Source: Candidatus Heimdallarchaeota archaeon
GTDB taxonomy: Archaea; Asgardarchaeota; Heimdallarchaeia; Heimdallarchaeales; Heimdallarchaeaceae
Reading direction: 5' to 3'
Assembly (NCBI GenBank): GCA_023705945.1
Contig: BPTM01000167.1
Span: forward strand, 1 to 38,604
Length of the DNA: 38,604 nt
Shown: positions 1 through 9,469 of the stretch, piece by piece
How positions within the stretch are numbered: position 1 is the first letter of the stretch
How the letters are laid out: the number at the start of each line of letters is the position of its first letter
Notes under the pieces: generated by a model
Seen by the model: the letters and a program-made list of their open reading frames with translations, nothing else
Database searches by the model: none
Told to the model about the DNA's origin: nothing
Translations under genes and position numbers: made by a program

Positions 1-144
1 ATATCAGGAAAGATGAAACCTTTGGCACCTTTCTCTAAGAAAGTAACTATTGATCTCAAAATTCTACCTGCAAATGCTTTCACCATTACTGGGATTGCCT
101 TAGGTACATTTCTTGTAGCACTTATTATCTTCGTTTTCATTTAA
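1..144 (+). CDS. C-terminal end of a membrane protein (truncated by window edge)
   Basis: The first frame is open from base 1 to a TAA at 142-144 and gives 47 residues. The last 22 or so are a clear hydrophobic helix (ITGIALGTFLVALIIFVFI) ending directly at the stop, preceded by a short basic stretch (FSKKVTIDLK). This looks like the C-terminal membrane anchor of an exported or membrane protein whose body lies outside the window. No family can be named from this piece. Confidence 0.5.
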   Translation: MSGKMKPLAPFSKKVTIDLKILPANAFTITGIALGTFLVALIIFVFI

Positions 145-202
145 ATCACAACAGAATCAACTCCTCGATAGATTTTTAATTTCTTGATAGACTGTACACC
201 TA

Positions 203-2599
203 ATGTCTAGTGAATTAATAGGAAAAGTACCATTTTGGATAGTTAAATTCGCCTTGAATAATGTCATCAGAAAAAAAATGATGCAATATAATGAAGTGGT
301 TTTACCAGAAGACGAGTCTAAATGGAAAAAAATGGGAAAACTATCGTCTAGTAAAGTTCGCAAATTTGATTTTAAAGCTACGTTAGATGATGGAGAATTT
401 CAAATAAAATCTATTGCTAATGGTGTTCTAAACGTTAGAATCTCTAAACAGCTGTCTGATATCCCGCAAACCGACGCGGTAATTCAAGACAATAAATCAG
501 CACCAGGATTAGTAATAAAGAAAGAGGAAGAAAAAATAATCATTACTCAAGAATCTGGTCCAACTGTGTTCATTGTTGCTATGATTGACAAAGAAACTAG
601 CCAGATCACTTTTGAAGATGGATTTGGATTCCAAATTTATACTGAAGAATTTCCTTGTTATCATGAAGAAGATTGGTACAAAATCGAAAAATTACCGGGT
701 GTAGCTTGCGAAAATCATTATGGTTTTGGTGAGAAAGGTGGGCCTTTAAACAAAAGAGGTGAAACCATCTCATTCTGGAATACAGATTCATTTTCCTATA
801 GTAAAAATGATTCAAAATTATATCAATCTCAGCCTATCCAAATCGTAGTTCGATCAAATGGTTTCTGTTATGTTATTGTTTATGATAACCCTAATAGAAG
901 CCAAATTACAATTGGTGACGATGATGATTGTTCAACAAAATATTATGTTAATGGTGGTGGTATAAACTACTACATTATTGTCGGACCTACAATATACAAG
1001 GTATTTAGAAAAATAGCTGATTTACTTGGTAGAGCTCCTTTCCCACCTATTTCAGCACTAGGGCATCACCAAAGTAGATGGTCTTACTATCCTGAATCAG
1101 AAGTAAGAGCTCTAGCCTTAGAATTCAGAAACAGGAAAATACCCTGTGATTATATTCACTTAGACATTGATTATATGGATGAATATAGAATATTTACCTG
1201 GAATAAGGAACATTTTCCAAATCCAAAGAAATTGTCTGATGATCTTTTTAAGCAAGGTTTTCGTTTAATGGCAATGACTGATCCAGGAGTCAAAGTAGAT
1301 CCTGATTATAAGATATACAAGGAAGGAATCAAAGGAAAACATTTCTGCTTAAATCCAGATGATTCTGTTTATATTGGTCCTGTCTGGCCTGGTGATTGTC
1401 ATTTCCCTGACTTTACACAAGCAAAAACACGTGAATGGTTTGGTAGCCACTTTGTTGCATTAACAAAGGTAGGCATTAGAGGTTTTTGGATTGATATGAA
1501 TGATCCATCTGTATTCAACGATAAAGGAACAATAGATGATGATGTTATACATCCTGGAGAAGGAGAACCTCGCTTACATAAAGAAGTACATAATGAATAT
1601 GCACATTTAATGGCTAAAGCATCTTATGAGGGATTACAAAAACTTCTCCCAAATAATAGAATTTACATCAATTCTAGGTCAGCATACCTAGGGACTCATA
1701 GATATGCAGGGACTTGGACAGGTGACAATATTGCAAAGTGGGGGCATTTACAATTATCTATACCCATGATGCTGAATATGGCTGCTTCTGGACAAGTAAT
1801 GATTGGTCCTGATATTGGAGGTTTTGCTGGAAAACCCGGTGCAGAACTTCTTATTCGCTGGTATCAAGCTGGGTGTTTATATCCATATTTTAGAAATCAC
1901 ACAATTAACAAAAAGTGTTCTCAAGAACCGTGGGTTTATGGAAGGAAAACAGAGAGGATTATTAGACATGTTATCCAATTTAGATATTCTCTGATGGTTT
2001 ATATCTATAATAGTATAAGACAATCTTGTCTGACTGGTGTTCCTGCATTTCGACCATTGTGGGTAGATTTCTCAAAGGATCCTATGTGCCATATTGCTGA
2101 ATGGTCAGAAACCGAATATTTGTTCGGAGATAATCTGCTTTTAGCTCCTGTTCTTAAGAAGATTAGAAGAAAAAGAGAAGTTTATCTTCCTCAAGGTAAG
2201 TGGTATAGTTTCTGTGGAGAACTTGTTCTCGATGGTGGAAAAGTACATGAAATTGATGTACCTTTGGAAATGATACCTCTGTTTGTGAAGGAAGGTTCGA
2301 TTATACCTTACATTAACGAACCTATTCAGCATACAGGCGAGATTTACAAATCGAAAATTTCTCTTAGAGTGTATCCAAAAGATTCGGAAGTTGAAGGAGA
2401 AATATACCTTGATGATGGAGATTCACTCGAATTTAATAACGGTGATTATGAAATCGTAAAAATACAAGGAGAGAAAAAGACTGGGGATACATGGTATTTC
2501 AATATAAGTAGAGAAGGAAAAAAGAAGAAATACATTGAACTTGGTGAAATAAATATAATGGGTGAAGAAAAGTCGAATTATTTGGTATTTGAGAAATAA
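203..2599 (+). CDS. GH31 family alpha-glucosidase
   Basis: A 798-residue glycoside hydrolase of family 31, expected to release glucose (or xylose) from the non-reducing ends of alpha-linked oligosaccharides by a retaining mechanism. The N-terminal beta domain runs to about residue 270, the TIM barrel from about 280 to 620, and the C-terminal beta domains follow (a DUF5110-like acidic segment LDDGDSLEF lies near 750). The nucleophile region is GFWIDMNDPSVF with Asp431; the acid/base region is GTWTGDN with Asp508. The residue after WIDMN is Asp where the family usually has Glu. There is no signal peptide, so the enzyme is probably cytoplasmic. The start at 203 is the first ATG in frame; a later pair of Met codons at residues 26-27 could also serve. 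The gene converges on the PIG-L gene with only four bases between stops. Family call is firm; substrate is not determined. Confidence 0.93.
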   Translation: MSSELIGKVPFWIVKFALNNVIRKKMMQYNEVVLPEDESKWKKMGKLSSSKVRKFDFKATLDDGEFQIKSIANGVLNVRISKQLSDIPQTDAVIQDNKSAPGLVIKKEEEKIIITQESGPTVFIVAMIDKETSQITFEDGFGFQIYTEEFPCYHEEDWYKIEKLPGVACENHYGFGEKGGPLNKRGETISFWNTDSFSYSKNDSKLYQSQPIQIVVRSNGFCYVIVYDNPNRSQITIGDDDDCSTKYYVNGGGINYYIIVGPTIYKVFRKIADLLGRAPFPPISALGHHQSRWSYYPESEVRALALEFRNRKIPCDYIHLDIDYMDEYRIFTWNKEHFPNPKKLSDDLFKQGFRLMAMTDPGVKVDPDYKIYKEGIKGKHFCLNPDDSVYIGPVWPGDCHFPDFTQAKTREWFGSHFVALTKVGIRGFWIDMNDPSVFNDKGTIDDDVIHPGEGEPRLHKEVHNEYAHLMAKASYEGLQKLLPNNRIYINSRSAYLGTHRYAGTWTGDNIAKWGHLQLSIPMMLNMAASGQVMIGPDIGGFAGKPGAELLIRWYQAGCLYPYFRNHTINKKCSQEPWVYGRKTERIIRHVIQFRYSLMVYIYNSIRQSCLTGVPAFRPLWVDFSKDPMCHIAEWSETEYLFGDNLLLAPVLKKIRRKREVYLPQGKWYSFCGELVLDGGKVHEIDVPLEMIPLFVKEGSIIPYINEPIQHTGEIYKSKISLRVYPKDSEVEGEIYLDDGDSLEFNNGDYEIVKIQGEKKTGDTWYFNISREGKKKKYIELGEINIMGEEKSNYLVFEK

Positions 2600-2603
2600 A
2601 TCT

Positions 2604-3311
2604 CTAATCTAAGTATTTTCTCGCCGATCCCCAATTAATCTTTTTAAAAGATTCCGCATATTTTACATAAGCCATTCTGCCTGTCATTAACATGCCTGCT
2701 AGCTTATATGCTCTTACTGGCCATTCACCATATGCTTCTTCATAAACGTTGAAGAACTCCATTATTCTTTCATGTTGTTCAGTTACATCAATGTAAACAC
2801 AGTTTTGAATATTGGGATCATCTCCTATGTTTGGTGTATATAGACTTATAGGTTTTCGATGAGGTTCTAAATTGCTATCATCTTCTTTATATCTAGCATA
2901 AGAAATTGCATCAAGAACTATATCATGAGTATACCTGTGATCTGGATGCCCAGTTCCTGTAGTTGTTGATTTCCCCCAAGTAATTATGATATCTGGTTTA
3001 AGTTGTTTGAATATCCTAGCAACTTTCTTACCATTTTCAACTGAAGGAAAAACTCCTGAATCTGGAAGGTTCATCAGTCGATATTGAGCCCCCATGATTT
3101 TTTCGATTTTGTTAACATGTCCTTGTCTAATCATTTTTATTTCATCATGTGTCCCCTTCAAAGAAGATGCATTCTCGCCATGAGTCAACATTATAACATA
3201 GACATTATCACCACGATCGCTATGATTCATTAATGTGCCAACTGCTCCTGCTTCATCATCTGGGTGAGCAAAAACAGCTACAACATTAAGTGGTTTATAA
3301 TTGTCATTCAT
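2604..3311 (-). CDS. PIG-L / LmbE family zinc deacetylase
   Basis: A 235-residue member of the GlcNAc-PI de-N-acetylase superfamily, zinc hydrolases that remove acetyl groups from N-acetylglucosamine conjugates. Both signature motifs are present: AHPDDE at residues 15-20, supplying metal ligands and the catalytic Asp, and HPDH at 122-125, supplying the third ligand. Length is normal. No signal peptide is visible. It lies just downstream of the M32 carboxypeptidase gene on the same strand (61 bases between), so co-transcription is possible. Members act in GPI, mycothiol or bacillithiol synthesis or in glycan catabolism; which one applies here cannot be read from the sequence. The neighbouring glycosidase makes an amino-sugar role plausible, but this is inference. 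Confidence 0.9.
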   Translation of the reverse strand: MNDNYKPLNVVAVFAHPDDEAGAVGTLMNHSDRGDNVYVIMLTHGENASSLKGTHDEIKMIRQGHVNKIEKIMGAQYRLMNLPDSGVFPSVENGKKVARIFKQLKPDIIITWGKSTTTGTGHPDHRYTHDIVLDAISYARYKEDDSNLEPHRKPISLYTPNIGDDPNIQNCVYIDVTEQHERIMEFFNVYEEAYGEWPVRAYKLAGMLMTGRMAYVKYAESFKKINWGSARKYLD

Positions 3312-3372
3312 AACTATACAATGTCATTTTGTTATTAAAAAAACCACCATTATACAAAAAAGGAAGGATTCT

Positions 3373-4875
3373 TCAGAATCCATAGAGTTCAGAGTATTTT
3401 TTCTCTAAAAAATCAATAAGGTATTGAGGAGTAGGATATTCCCCTGTGACAACTTTAACAAGTTCAGGAGCATCGTAAAGATTCCCTTTCTCTTGGATGT
3501 TGGTTTTCATCCAGTTCAAGATTGAAGATACATCACCATTTTCTAATTTGGTATTCCAATCTGGGATGTCCTTAGTCAATTCGTTGAAGAATTGAGAAGC
3601 ATAAACGTTACCAAGTGAATATGTTGGGAAATAACCAAATGTTCCTCCACTCCAGTGAATATCTTGGAGAACACCATCACTATCTTTTTTGACTTCTATA
3701 CCAAGCATATCCCTCATTCTATCTTTCCATATCCTAGGTAAATCCTTTATCTCAATTTTTCCTGCAAAAAGATCTCTTTCAATTTCAAATCTAAGGATTA
3801 TGTGCAGATTATAGTTGACTTCATCTGCTTCAACTCTTATCATGGAAGGTTCAACTACATTAATTGCACGAATGAAATCCGCATATTGAACGTCGGAGAA
3901 AATATCTCCTGTTAGCTCTTTGAATCTATCCAAATAATAGAACCAAAATGATTTACTTCTCCCAAGAGTATTTTCGTAAAATCTAGATTGAGATTCGTGA
4001 AGTCCTAAAGAACAGTAATTCCCTACAGGTTGATATTTCCACTCCTCTGCTTGGTTTTGTTCATAACATCCATGACCACCTTCATGCATAACCGAGAAGA
4101 ACGAGCTTGTAAAATCATCTTCTTGATATCTTGTAGTTATTCGTACATCATCATATGCTCCAGTTGTGAATGGGTGTGTCGAAACATCAACTCTTCCTTT
4201 ATCCATATTAAAATTGATCAAGTGAATTATATCCCTGGACAATTTATCCTGTATATCTAATGGAACTTTTCTATATATCAAAGAAGTATCTGGTTGAATA
4301 GGTGCTTCTTTACATTTCCTTATGAGCTCAATGGTTGCTTCTCTTAAGGGTGTAAAAATGTCTGTATATTTTTCGCTTGACATTCCAGGTTCAAATTCAT
4401 CGAGAAGAACCTCATATGGAGGAACCTTTGGATTGATATAGTTAGCGTACTGCTTTGCCATTTCAAATATTTTCTCTAGAAAAGGTTGAAACTTAGAAAA
4501 ATCATTGTCAGCTCGTGCTTCCCTCCAAGCTTCAACAGCCATCACTCTAGTTTTAGTGTATTCAACAACAAAGTCTTCAGGTAGTTTTGTTGCTTTTTCG
4601 TAATCCCTTTGAATTAGATATAAATTCCTTTTTTCTATTAAAGATTGTTTATCGTAATTTTCGTGCTCTTTGATTTCTTTTAATAGTTCTCCTATTTTGG
4701 GATCTGTTCCTATTTTGTGATTTAATCTCGCAATATATCCTTGTTGTTCACTTCTTTGGATTATACCTCCCTTTGGCATTAAAACCTCTTGGTCCCAACC
4801 GAGAAGCATACCTATTTGTTCAACAACTTGCATCTCCTTGTATATTGCTAAAAGTTGCTCATATTTCTCTTTCAT
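3373..4875 (-). CDS. M32 family metallocarboxypeptidase (carboxypeptidase Taq type)
   Basis: A 500-residue cytoplasmic metallopeptidase that trims C-terminal residues from peptides. All family M32 signatures are visible in order: HPF (STHPFTTGA), DxRxT (DDVRITTRY), the zinc-binding HEXXH as HEGGH with His264, HES-Q (LHESQSRFYEN), the IRxxAD box (MIRVEADEVNYNLH) and GxxQDxHW (GVLQDIHWSGG). The length equals the usual 490-505 residues, and the protein is mainly helical, with no signal peptide. The ATG at 4873-4875 is the first in frame. The gene is divergent from the exported C11 protease, sharing a 126-base AT-rich intergenic region, so the two may be co-regulated in peptide use. Archaeal members are often cobalt- or zinc-dependent. 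Confidence 0.96.
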   Translation of the reverse strand: MKEKYEQLLAIYKEMQVVEQIGMLLGWDQEVLMPKGGIIQRSEQQGYIARLNHKIGTDPKIGELLKEIKEHENYDKQSLIEKRNLYLIQRDYEKATKLPEDFVVEYTKTRVMAVEAWREARADNDFSKFQPFLEKIFEMAKQYANYINPKVPPYEVLLDEFEPGMSSEKYTDIFTPLREATIELIRKCKEAPIQPDTSLIYRKVPLDIQDKLSRDIIHLINFNMDKGRVDVSTHPFTTGAYDDVRITTRYQEDDFTSSFFSVMHEGGHGCYEQNQAEEWKYQPVGNYCSLGLHESQSRFYENTLGRSKSFWFYYLDRFKELTGDIFSDVQYADFIRAINVVEPSMIRVEADEVNYNLHIILRFEIERDLFAGKIEIKDLPRIWKDRMRDMLGIEVKKDSDGVLQDIHWSGGTFGYFPTYSLGNVYASQFFNELTKDIPDWNTKLENGDVSSILNWMKTNIQEKGNLYDAPELVKVVTGEYPTPQYLIDFLEKKYSELYGF

Positions 4876-4970
4876 TTAAATCATCAACTATTTTGATTTC
4901 ATATGAATAAAGAGAATGATAAATATTTTGTCTTAACGTATATTTTCTTGTCACATCCTATTTGTAAAAA

Positions 4971-4978
4971 TATAAATA
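4971..4978 (+). promoter_or_regulatory. TATA box of the C11 protease gene
   Basis: TATAAATA is centred about 27 bases before the ATG at 5002, the distance expected between an archaeal TATA box and the transcription start. The mRNA would therefore begin at or within a few bases of the start codon (leaderless). No Shine-Dalgarno site is seen before this ATG, which agrees. Confidence 0.6.
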
Positions 4979-5001
4979 ATACCAATTAACATCTAGTTAC
5001 T

Positions 5002-7326
5002 ATGAACTTTTCATGTTTCAAAACAAGAATTTTAATATTTTCCTTATTACTCACCTCCATTCCTTTGACCTTAGTCGCAGGTACTAATTCTGATGTTACT
5101 CAATCGGATATCTCATTAGATGCTACTACCAAAGAATGGACAGTCTTAATCTACATGTGCGGTGACAATAATTTAGAATATTTTGCTATGGATGATTTAA
5201 ACGAACTTGAAGCAGCTGGAGGCACAACTGCTGATGTTAATGTTGTAGTCATGGTTGACCAAAGCACAGAAGATTATCCTGATCCCGCGTACGTAAGTGC
5301 TTGGACAGAATCTAGATATTATGTGATAGAAGGAGATTCACTAATTAGCACTTTTACATCTCCTTTGAATACTTCACTTGGAGAACAAAATATGGGAGAC
5401 GGTGCAACACTAGAAGCTTTTGTAAATTGGGGATTAACCAATTTTCCTGCTATCAATACTGCCTTAATCCTTTGGGATCATGGTGCTGGTTTAGATGGTG
5501 TTTGTTGGGATGATGATGATAATGATTATCTGACAATTGATGAAGTTGATGATGCCTTAGAAGGTTATTACTTCGATATGATTGCTTTTGATGCTTGTAT
5601 TATGGGTCAAATAGAAATATTGTATGAACTCCAAGATAATTGTGGAACACTAGTATCCAGTCTTTACAATATACCTGGGGATGGTTACCCATATGATGCC
5701 ATTCTTGCAGATTTGATTGCCGATCCAACTCAAACAGCAAGTGAATGGGCAAATACAATCGTCTATGAATACGTAGATTCTTACTCAGCATATTCTGTAG
5801 ACGTTACTCTATCAGCTTATAATACTACAGCAATATCAGGAATTGATACGCTTGTAGATGACCTTTCGCAAGCTTTGATTGCTGCGTTGCCAACGTACTA
5901 TAGTACTATCTACAATGCGATAAATATGGCAGATAGTTATTCACCGGAATTTGTGTGTGAATTTTATCAATTCATTGAAGAAGTGCAGAGCATATCTGCT
6001 TTTGGAGTTGATACAGCTGCAACCAATCTATTAAACATGCTAGATGATGCTTTGATTGCAACGGATTCAAGTTTGTACACAACACCCTATGGGCTTTGGG
6101 TTTTCCTTCCAAGCTTGCCCTATAACTATGTAAACGATTTCTACATTTACTCGAATCAAAGTGTAGTCAACAGTTATTACAATAATTACTATGATCTAGG
6201 GTTCGTTACTAATACTGATTGGGATAACTTCGTATATGCATGGAGAGATACAGTAGACACTTTTATTCCTTCAGTCTCTGTTGGTTCTCCATATTCTGGG
6301 TCTCTCACCTCTGGCTCTTACAAATATATACAAGCTGATTTATCAGATCCTGGAACTGGAATTGCTTATAAGGTTACTCTAACAATGGATTCAATTGTCG
6401 ATTTCGATTTATATGCATTTAATGAAGAAATTTATCTAGGTATGTCAAATGGAGTTAGTACTTCAAGTACAAACACAGATAATACTCCAGAAGTGCTGAT
6501 TCTCCCAATTTCAGGTGTAACCACTGTGTTCTTCCTTGTTTATGCTTACGATGGTTCCGGTTCTTTCACTTTGACCATGGAAACAATTGAGTATGATGAT
6601 GATGAATATGAAGAAAATGACCATCTAAATTATGCTGCTTACTTAGATATCAATAATGAGTATGATTTGATTGCATATGATGATGATTTCTTTGAAATAG
6701 AATTAATCTCTGGTCAAAATATTGAGATAATTTTAGATTTCAATCCTTCTACAGTCGATTTAGATCTCTATTTGGTTGATAATCTAGGTAATATTGTTGA
6801 CTATAGTGAAAGCTATACTACTGATGAATACCTTGAATATACTGCAACATACACTGGATCCTACTTCATCTATGTCAGTTACTTCGAGGGTGAATTGGGT
6901 TCAAGCTATATTCTTGGTATTTGGTCAGATATCGGTCCTGATATTTCAAGCATAAATCATGTACCATACAATCCTGAATCTGGAGAGGACATTCAAGTTA
7001 CATGTACAGTTACAGGTCCATATACTATTACTTCTGTTATCCTTTCTTATTCATATGATGGCGGATCAACATGGACGAATGTTACTATGTCTGCCGGTTC
7101 TAGTGAATATGCTGGGACAATACCCGGGAATGAAAATGCTGATGATGTTCGTTTCAAAATTTATGCTATAGATTCAGAAGGCAATTCTATGGTTACTACT
7201 GAAAGAACAGTGGTGTATGAAAGCTCATCTTTCATTGCATTTCCATGGTTTATGATACCTGTACTACTTGTAGGTTTAGCTTCTATCAATAAGCGTTTCA
7301 TTAGAAAACTCAGAAATAAGAACTAA
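5002..7326 (+). CDS. exported clostripain-family (C11) cysteine protease with PPC-like domain and membrane anchor
   Basis: A 774-residue cell-surface protease. Residues 1-27 form a signal peptide (basic start, hydrophobic ILIFSLLLTSIPLTLVAG). The C11 domain begins with EWTVLIYMCGDNNLE near 46 and carries the catalytic dyad: His160 in LILWDHGAG and Cys199 in FDACIMG. Clostripain enzymes cut after basic residues, usually after autocatalytic activation. After about residue 420 come beta-sandwich segments; the stretch with DDDEYEENDHLN around 530-640 resembles a bacterial pre-peptidase C-terminal (PPC) domain, followed by an Ig-like domain. A C-terminal helix (FPWFMIPVLLVGLASI) and a basic tail (KRFIRKLRNKN) anchor it in the membrane. 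The mature part is rich in Asp, Ser, Tyr and Thr, as is common in archaeal surface proteins. It may supply peptides for the cytoplasmic peptidases encoded nearby (inference). Confidence 0.93.
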   Translation: MNFSCFKTRILIFSLLLTSIPLTLVAGTNSDVTQSDISLDATTKEWTVLIYMCGDNNLEYFAMDDLNELEAAGGTTADVNVVVMVDQSTEDYPDPAYVSAWTESRYYVIEGDSLISTFTSPLNTSLGEQNMGDGATLEAFVNWGLTNFPAINTALILWDHGAGLDGVCWDDDDNDYLTIDEVDDALEGYYFDMIAFDACIMGQIEILYELQDNCGTLVSSLYNIPGDGYPYDAILADLIADPTQTASEWANTIVYEYVDSYSAYSVDVTLSAYNTTAISGIDTLVDDLSQALIAALPTYYSTIYNAINMADSYSPEFVCEFYQFIEEVQSISAFGVDTAATNLLNMLDDALIATDSSLYTTPYGLWVFLPSLPYNYVNDFYIYSNQSVVNSYYNNYYDLGFVTNTDWDNFVYAWRDTVDTFIPSVSVGSPYSGSLTSGSYKYIQADLSDPGTGIAYKVTLTMDSIVDFDLYAFNEEIYLGMSNGVSTSSTNTDNTPEVLILPISGVTTVFFLVYAYDGSGSFTLTMETIEYDDDEYEENDHLNYAAYLDINNEYDLIAYDDDFFEIELISGQNIEIILDFNPSTVDLDLYLVDNLGNIVDYSESYTTDEYLEYTATYTGSYFIYVSYFEGELGSSYILGIWSDIGPDISSINHVPYNPESGEDIQVTCTVTGPYTITSVILSYSYDGGSTWTNVTMSAGSSEYAGTIPGNENADDVRFKIYAIDSEGNSMVTTERTVVYESSSFIAFPWFMIPVLLVGLASINKRFIRKLRNKN

Positions 7327-7357
7327 TTTCCTTTTTCTTCTTTTTTTCATTTTCATT
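7327..7357 (+). terminator. T-rich terminator after the C11 protease gene
   Basis: Several runs of T (CTTTTTC, CTTTTTTTC, CATTTTC) follow within 30 bases of the stop codon without a hairpin. Archaeal RNA polymerase commonly stops at such oligo-T tracts. The assignment rests on composition and position only. Confidence 0.4.
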
Positions 7358-7392
7358 GCAGTTATATAGTACTGATTCATTTTCATTTTCAT

Positions 7393-8292
7393 ATGACTAG
7401 GTTAAAGATTTTGGGCATTGATTCGGAGAAATGTATCAAATGTGAAAAGTGTATAACGTCTTGTTCCGTCAGACTTTTCTCTGTTCAAAGAGCTGGTATG
7501 GAAAAGAAAATAGTTTATGATGATCCCCATCACTTCTGTTTTAGGTGCGGACATTGTATCTCTATCTGCCCCACAGAAGCAATTTCTTATGAAGGGGAGG
7601 ATAAAACCTATGCTTTTGAAGAGATTGGTCATCCTGAATCTCTAATCACTTATGAAGATTTGATGAAGTACATAAGAGCTAGAAAATCAATAAGAATCTA
7701 TAAAGACAAACCTGTTCCTAAAGAAGATATAAACTGTGTTTTGGAAGCTATGAGATACTCTCCTAGTGCTAGTAATAGACAAAGTAGGCAATATATAGTT
7801 ATCACGAAAGGAGAAAAAATCGCTTGGTTGTCCTCAAGGGTTTCGAGTTTTATGAAGAAGACAAGAAAACTTTTGCCTTTGCGTCATCTTATTGCTCCTT
7901 TCTTAAGCCCTACCTTGCGTAGACGAATTAAGAGTCCAAGAACTAAACGGAGTTTAGAAATGTTCCTTGAAAGAACAGAAAAAGGTGATGATTTGATATT
8001 CTTTAAAGCTCCAGTTGTTATAATATTATATGCTCCCTCTTACTCAAAAATGACAGGTGTTGATGCTGGAATCGCCATCACTCACGGGATGTTTGCAGCA
8101 CAATCTCTTGGGTTAGGAACTTGTTGGATAGGTTTTGCACATGAGTATCTCTGGAGAAGCAAGAAAACAAGAAAAGCTCTAGGAATTCCAAAAAACCGCA
8201 ATGTTCATGGTGTTTTCATAATGGGCTACCCAGATATAACCTTTGAACGAGCAGTGCCAAGACGCAAATTAAAAGTAAGTTGGAAAGAGTAG
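7393..8292 (+). CDS. ferredoxin-nitroreductase fusion protein
   Basis: A 299-residue flavoenzyme with an N-terminal two-cluster ferredoxin domain. Cluster 1 cysteines are C14, C17, C20, C24 and cluster 2 cysteines are C49, C52, C55, C59 followed by Pro, the classic 2[4Fe-4S] pattern. The nitroreductase domain starts near residue 90 with the FMN-binding box ARKSIRIYKDKPVP and continues with YSPSASNRQSRQYIV; the C-terminal part has GLGTCWIGF. Such fusions are widespread in anaerobes and are thought to reduce flavin-bound substrates with electrons from reduced ferredoxin; the substrate is unknown. Compared with family members, a basic insert (residues about 150-185) sits between the two halves. 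A TATA-like element (TTATATAG, near 7362) lies about 28 bases before the ATG, suggesting a leaderless mRNA. Confidence 0.92.
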   Translation: MTRLKILGIDSEKCIKCEKCITSCSVRLFSVQRAGMEKKIVYDDPHHFCFRCGHCISICPTEAISYEGEDKTYAFEEIGHPESLITYEDLMKYIRARKSIRIYKDKPVPKEDINCVLEAMRYSPSASNRQSRQYIVITKGEKIAWLSSRVSSFMKKTRKLLPLRHLIAPFLSPTLRRRIKSPRTKRSLEMFLERTEKGDDLIFFKAPVVIILYAPSYSKMTGVDAGIAITHGMFAAQSLGLGTCWIGFAHEYLWRSKKTRKALGIPKNRNVHGVFIMGYPDITFERAVPRRKLKVSWKE

Positions 8293-8309
8293 AAAAAATT
8301 TCTCTTTAC

Positions 8310-8753
8310 TTACTCTTCTTTTATTTTAACATCCCCTGTTTTCAGATCAAATATGTATATGTCTCTTTTAACAGGGATTTGAACACTGATCTTCTCCAAA
8401 TCGAGTCGATATAAATAGAACATTGGGTCATCATATGACTTCCAATATCCATCAAACCAAGGAATTGCTTTAATAACTCCCTTCTTTGTCTCAAAATTAG
8501 TTATTAGAATTGCTTTTCCTGTACCTCTGATAGTACTCAAATCTTCTCTATCTTGGGGATTGATAGTGAATTCAACCTTATTGTTTTTTTTAATTTCATT
8601 AATTTTTTCTCTTCCTGCAATACTAACGAACCAACAAGTATCATTGTGATAGATTAAGGCCATAGGTCTCACTCTAGGTTGATTTTCATCTACAGTAGCG
8701 AGATACATCAATGGTTGAAGCTTCAGATAATCTAATACATCTTCTAGTTTCAT
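8310..8753 (-). CDS. pyridoxamine 5'-phosphate oxidase-like (PPOX) flavin-binding protein
   Basis: A 147-residue split-barrel protein. The opening LDYLKLQPLMYLATVDENQPRVRPM is typical of the PPOX family that binds FMN or F420 (a helix, then the first strand and the R-P-M segment that contacts the phosphate). TCWFVSIAGREKINEIKKN and KVEFTINPQ follow in the usual order. These proteins reduce or bind flavins and occasionally heme; the reaction here is unknown. It converges on the nitroreductase gene with 17 bases between the stops. The start ATG is preceded by an AT-rich stretch without a clear Shine-Dalgarno site. Confidence 0.82.
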   Translation of the reverse strand: MKLEDVLDYLKLQPLMYLATVDENQPRVRPMALIYHNDTCWFVSIAGREKINEIKKNNKVEFTINPQDREDLSTIRGTGKAILITNFETKKGVIKAIPWFDGYWKSYDDPMFYLYRLDLEKISVQIPVKRDIYIFDLKTGDVKIKEE

Positions 8754-8859
8754 AGGTTCTCAATCAAATGAACACTAATATGCTTTTTTCTTTTCTCAAT
8801 CAGAAATTCAGATTTTGTAAAAATGTCAAGTTTTTAAGTAAAAATCTGTAACTAAAAGT

Positions 8860-9258
8860 ATGAGCGATAATCATAAAACACCTATAAAATACAAAGCGAT
8901 TTACTTTGCAGTGATGGTTAAGGATTTAGAGAGAGCCAAGAAATTCTATGAAGATACATTCGGTTTCAAAGTAGCTTGGTATGAAGGACCTGAAATTGGG
9001 TGGTGTGAATTTCATTTACCAACAACAAATTCCCGTTTGGGGTTGAATGCTTCTGGAAAAGATAAGGAGTTTGGGGAAAATAATGGTGTTCTATCTTTGG
9101 AAGTTGAAAACTTAGAAGAAACAAAAGAATACTTAGATTCAAAGGAAATCAAAACATCAAAGATTTTTGATAATCCCAACTATGTTTCATTTTTCAATCT
9201 CGAAGATTCAGAAGGAAATAGGATTCAAATTGTAGCTGAGCCACGAATACGTACTTAA
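8860..9258 (+). CDS. VOC superfamily (glyoxalase/bleomycin-resistance-like) protein
   Basis: A 132-residue protein built of two beta-alpha-beta-beta-beta units. The N-terminal half has FAVMVKDLERAKKFYEDTFGF and the C-terminal half has LSLEVENLEETKEYLDSK and NLEDSEGNRIQIVAEP, the two classic VOC signatures. The usual first metal-ligand position (His before the first strand's end) is occupied by an aromatic residue, so metal dependence is doubtful. Function cannot be told: the fold is used by glyoxalases, dioxygenases, epimerases and antibiotic-binding proteins. It stands alone with its own promoter region; the ATG follows an AT-rich stretch without a Shine-Dalgarno site. Confidence 0.82.
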   Translation: MSDNHKTPIKYKAIYFAVMVKDLERAKKFYEDTFGFKVAWYEGPEIGWCEFHLPTTNSRLGLNASGKDKEFGENNGVLSLEVENLEETKEYLDSKEIKTSKIFDNPNYVSFFNLEDSEGNRIQIVAEPRIRT

Positions 9259-9469
9259 TACTGTCACTCTCTTAGAATTAATCTAGGCTAAAATAGAGTG
9301 CTATTTTCTCTAAACTGCTTCTGTGAAGCTTAAAACGCCTTGAAACACCAAAACAGTCCCGACAAAAAACGAATTACTCACGTATTATTCACGTAAGATT
9401 CCATGCTTGTTTTTTCACAGTTTTTGGAGAAACTTTATTATTATTCAGTACATTTGTTAGCTGAACAAA

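Noticed and set aside
9259-9469. Intergenic region considered for a tRNA or small RNA gene
   Set aside because: No cloverleaf arms or T-loop sequence found; only two CACGTA copies and an AT-rich promoter-like part are visible.
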